64,000 nt of DNA. Source: Pascua guehoae. Lineage: Eukaryota > Basidiomycota > Tremellomycetes > Trichosporonales > Trichosporonaceae. Below the pieces are notes generated by a model, which was not told the origin of the DNA, made no database searches, and saw only the letters and a program-made list of their open reading frames with translations. Position numbers and translations under genes: made by a program. The stretch covers positions 931,925 to 995,924 of the forward strand of contig BCJX01000009.1 in NCBI GenBank assembly GCA_001600415.1, given 5' to 3'. Positions 61,201-64,000 of the stretch are shown here, one piece after another. Position 1 is the first letter of the stretch, and the number at the start of each line of letters is the position of its first letter.

Positions 61201-61832
61201 GCGCCGATGTTGTACAGCACGCTTGCGCGCTCGTATGTAAACGAGGGGAGGGAGATGGACGCATCTGACAACGAGTATGGCGGAGGGAAGGGGAGCGAGT
61301 AGGTGAACGAAATGCCGATCTGGGACGAGTGTCAGTAGAGATGGAGGAGCAGCAAGGGGGAGGAGGGGACTCACGTCCGAAGGGAACTTTGTAGCGACAA
61401 AGGCGAGCTGGGCGTGATACCTGAATGTTAGCAGGATAGAACAAATGCCAAGATACTTCAAGCCACAAGGACAAGTGCTTGTCGAGTCCGAGCTTTATGG
61501 CGCCACAGCCAACGCAGCTGCCAAGAGCTCGAGCCAGAGCCGGACCTTGCTCGGCTATTCCACAAACACAACACCACGCACCGCATAAGCCCACGAGCAA
61601 TCTCGGGATGCGCCTCAGCCTTGGGGTTTACCCAGTCGCGGCGCATGGTGACGAGTGCGTCCACATCCTTCTTGAATGCGTCTGGGTGCGCATCGCGAAA
61701 GTGGGATGAGATGTACGACAGCAGCTGTTGGCCGAGGTCGGGTAGCGGCTGGCCCTGCTTGCTTGGTACAGGCAGGAAGTTGGTCTGATGGGTAAGAAGC
61801 TGGGCTTGAGGAGAATCGCATCAGCTTACCAT
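58232..61832 (-). CDS. BRO1: BRO1-domain ESCRT-associated protein
   Basis: Fourteen exons: 61830-61832, 61582-61784, 61375-61420, 61125-61319, 60899-61067, 60815-60858, 60699-60773, 60466-60657, 60194-60428, 60066-60144, 59847-60027, 59546-59770, 59158-59496, 58232-59032; 928 residues. Bro1 recruits deubiquitinase and binds ESCRT-III at endosomes. Exon 1 is just the ATG; the next exon supplies TNFLPVPSKQGQPLPDL. BRO1 domain to about 400 (IGISFTYSLPFPPPYSL, ASVLYNIGAIYASLAAFER, LIAKLSMKVSDYY, AAQYRLSQEDLEKCRYGEEV), coiled V domain to about 770, then a Pro-rich tail (SPPPHQHQQPYSPPPQSF). The tail makes Bro1/Alix likelier than Rim20, though Rim20 is not excluded. Exon 14 may alternatively start 6 nt later (CAACAG). 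Confidence 0.9.
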
Positions 61833-62162
61833 TACGCCTTGAGACTGTTGGAATGGTGGTAAGGAGAGTAGTTTGTTTGCAAGAAAGATGGTTGCACTTG
61901 GTTGCTTGCCACCAACATCGACGTAAGTGGTGCGAGGCAGCTCAGGTCATGTCATTAACGCGGACATTGGTTGACATCTCCGCCTCCCAAAGGATAACAA
62001 TTACGTAATGTTGAGAATGTTGACGTCGATGGAGCAGGGTGCGATGAATGAGCAATGAGAGAAATCCGACAACCCTAGGAAGCGACAACCAAACACGACA
62101 GACTGGTGTGTGATACTCTCCCTCTTCGTTTCTCTTCATTACCACAGTCCCCAGCCCCGACA
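61833..62162. other. Divergent promoter region BRO1/NUR1
   Basis: 330 nt between start codons; no specific site recognised. Confidence 0.5.
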
Positions 62163-63861
62163 ATGTCGCAGTCTCCACTTGCACGCACGTCGCGCAAGTC
62201 ACTGTCGGCATTCGCACGGCCCCCATCAAAGCTCTCACGCTCAGAGAGCGCCTACGACCTGGCCGCTGGAGCCGACTCGCCGTCTCCGCCCTCGCAGTCG
62301 CAGTCTTCCTCGGGTGCGTCGCGGTCTGGTTCGGGGTCGGCGTCCAAGCAGTCGAACAGGTACACCGACTCGGGTACGAGTACGAGCGATGCGTTTTCTA
62401 CACCGACGCGTGCGCCAGCGCGGCGCTTGCGCCAGTCGCTAGCGGCAGCGGCGGGAATCTCGGCGGCGGGGAATACAGACTCGCCGTTACACACACCGAC
62501 CACGCGGCTCACGTATTCGCCGTTCGCAACGCCTCCGGCGGGGATGAGCAAGAGTTCGTCTATGCCGTTTGACATGGCCGCCAACGCGCGGGCGGCACGC
62601 GAGGCGGAGCGTCGTCGCAGTATTGCACCGCCGCCGCCGCCTGCAGACGGGTCGCCGAAGAGGAAGCGGTTTGTGCGCCGCAAGCCGCTGTGGAAGCGGT
62701 GAGTCAGCTTTGGGGTCTGTCACGATGTACATCAGCTGACGACGCAGGATCATCGAGTCACCTTCCAACCTCATCGACACGGCCATCTTCCACCTCCCGA
62801 CGTCGGTGGACGAGGTCCTTCCCCCCGCGCGCTTTGCAAACCCCATCGCACTCGCGCTCTTTGCCGTCCACTGGGTCCTCCTTGCGCCGCTCCGCGCGCC
62901 CAAGGAAGAACTCGTGGTTCTCCGTCAGGGGCAGTATCGTACTGGCGTGGACGACCGCTGGGGAAGGTTTGAGGAGGAGACAAAGGCACAACGCCGCGGA
63001 CTGGCGGGAACACGAATGGTTAGCTAACAGAGGTTCGTTGGTGTAGCTGACAGCAGGCCCTCACGTTTACCCTCGTGCTTCTCGCCCTCTCGATTGCCAA
63101 CGCCTCATACCTCTTTACGCGCTTCAGGACGTACGACCTGCAGCTCTGCTCGGTGAGTGACGCCCAAGAAGGTCACTGACAGCAGGGTAACGATCCCATT
63201 GCCTCGCCTCACGCGTCTCCCATCCCCGCTCCCCGGCTCTCGGACCCACAATTGACAACCGAACGGCAGCCACGTGAAGTCCAAGCTGGAGGTACCAGTG
63301 GCGGCTGGCAAAAGTACGCCGGCATCGCCGGCCGCTCGCTCGTGATTGTGCTCAAGTGGTCCTTGTGAGTGGTGTATGCTAGCCGATGTTAACACCCCTC
63401 CAGCTTCTCCTTACTCTCTGCACTCGGAGCGCGTGCACCGGCAAGCAGTGTTGGCTTCGGCACGGCGGACCGCATCCAGTCACTCCGTGTGTGGGAGCCG
63501 CCCGAGTTCTGCCTCGCGTTCTTCTGGTGAGTCCCTAGTCGCCCAACCTTCATCGACCAATTCTCGAGACCAACTAACCACCAGTGCATTCCCTCCCTCA
63601 GCCCCGCTCCTCTCGTTCCTCCTCGTCACGCGCCACCCGTTCCTCACACCCATCGTGCACGCCGCAACCGCCGCACTCCTCTCGCACCTCGCCGCGTCGT
63701 TTACTCAGTTAGTCAAGGACCGCATGATCCTCTCAGCCGAAGTCATGCGCGAGTACGACCAGCGGTTTGTGTACAAGCGCGTGTTTGCGCCAAAGGTCGA
63801 CCGCGGCGTGGGGACGAGCGACCGCGAGGGCATCCTCATGGACGAGATCAGGGCGTGTTAG
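62163..63861 (+). CDS. NUR1: NUR1/Mug154-like nuclear rim membrane protein
   Basis: Six exons: 62163-62698, 62748-63018, 63057-63152, 63186-63364, 63404-63526, 63585-63861; 493 residues. Nur1 works with Lem2 at the inner nuclear membrane to tether silent chromatin (family knowledge). The N-terminal ~165 residues are Ser-rich and disordered, ending in a basic patch (KRKRFVRRKPLWKR). Membrane segments: IALALFAVHWVLLAPL, ALTFTLVLLALSIANASYLF, and later hydrophobic stretches around FFSLLSALG and LLSFLLV. The C-terminal signature KDRMILSAEVMREYDQRFVYKRVF is the part that suggested the family. Two introns end in double acceptors (CAGCAG at 63051 and 63180) that would add one residue each. Confidence 0.8.
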
Positions 63862-64000
63862 CGCCGTCTTGTCGTGGCGGGAGCAGAAAAATGCCCCATG
63901 GGGCGGTACAGTAGAGTGTTCATAGAGCCGGGGGGGTGCATTGTGGTCTGTCTCTGTACGTATTCGAGCACGATGCAACAACGGTTTCGCAGCAGCCGAC

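Overview
This window looks like nuclear DNA of a basidiomycete yeast, most likely a tremellomycete of the Trichosporon/Cutaneotrichosporon type (inference). The evidence is GC-rich coding sequence, genes cut by many introns mostly 35-100 nt long with GTGAGT-like donors, CTAAC/CTGAC branch points and CAG acceptors, tRNA genes with short anticodon-loop introns, and a set of ordinary eukaryotic genes (eisosome PIL1, SCAMP, BRO1, HP1, KDM2, BYE1, NUR1). Exon boundaries were derived by hand; every multi-exon model closes in frame with GT-AG introns.

Left third (1-20.4 kb): a possible gene end at the edge, tRNA-Gly(GCC), a large PIL1 eisosome gene with a 107-nt G tract in its first intron, SCAMP divergent from mitochondrial GatB, tRNA-Gln, an intronless peroxisomal acyl-CoA oxidase ending AKL, the decayed remains of an EF-hand-type NADPH oxidase, two more tRNA-Gln, and a PTC7-like PP2C phosphatase whose introns hold hairpins and tandem repeats.

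Middle third (20.4-42.4 kb): gene-poor, accessory in character. It holds tRNA-Asp with a tandem duplication over its 5' end, an odd Val-type tRNA, a secreted multicopper oxidase, an HP1 heterochromatin protein, and five copies (four intact, one pseudogene) of a small secreted four-cysteine protein family. Each copy carries the same upstream box (core GCCACGGAGACGAGG) and a TATA-like element at similar spacing. Three copies point left and two right, with the two outermost copies most alike. The fold signature recalls actinobacterial spore-associated protein A (SapA). This cluster is the best candidate here for an undescribed system.

Right third (42.4-64 kb): compact housekeeping DNA. A BYE1-like PHD/TFIIS/SPOC protein and a KDM2/JHD1-type JmjC demethylase lie in tandem, followed by a divergent Ufo1/Pof10-like F-box protein with a UIM, a GCNA-like SprT protease, BRO1 (first exon is only the ATG) and NUR1. 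With HP1 this makes several chromatin or nuclear-envelope genes in about 30 kb.
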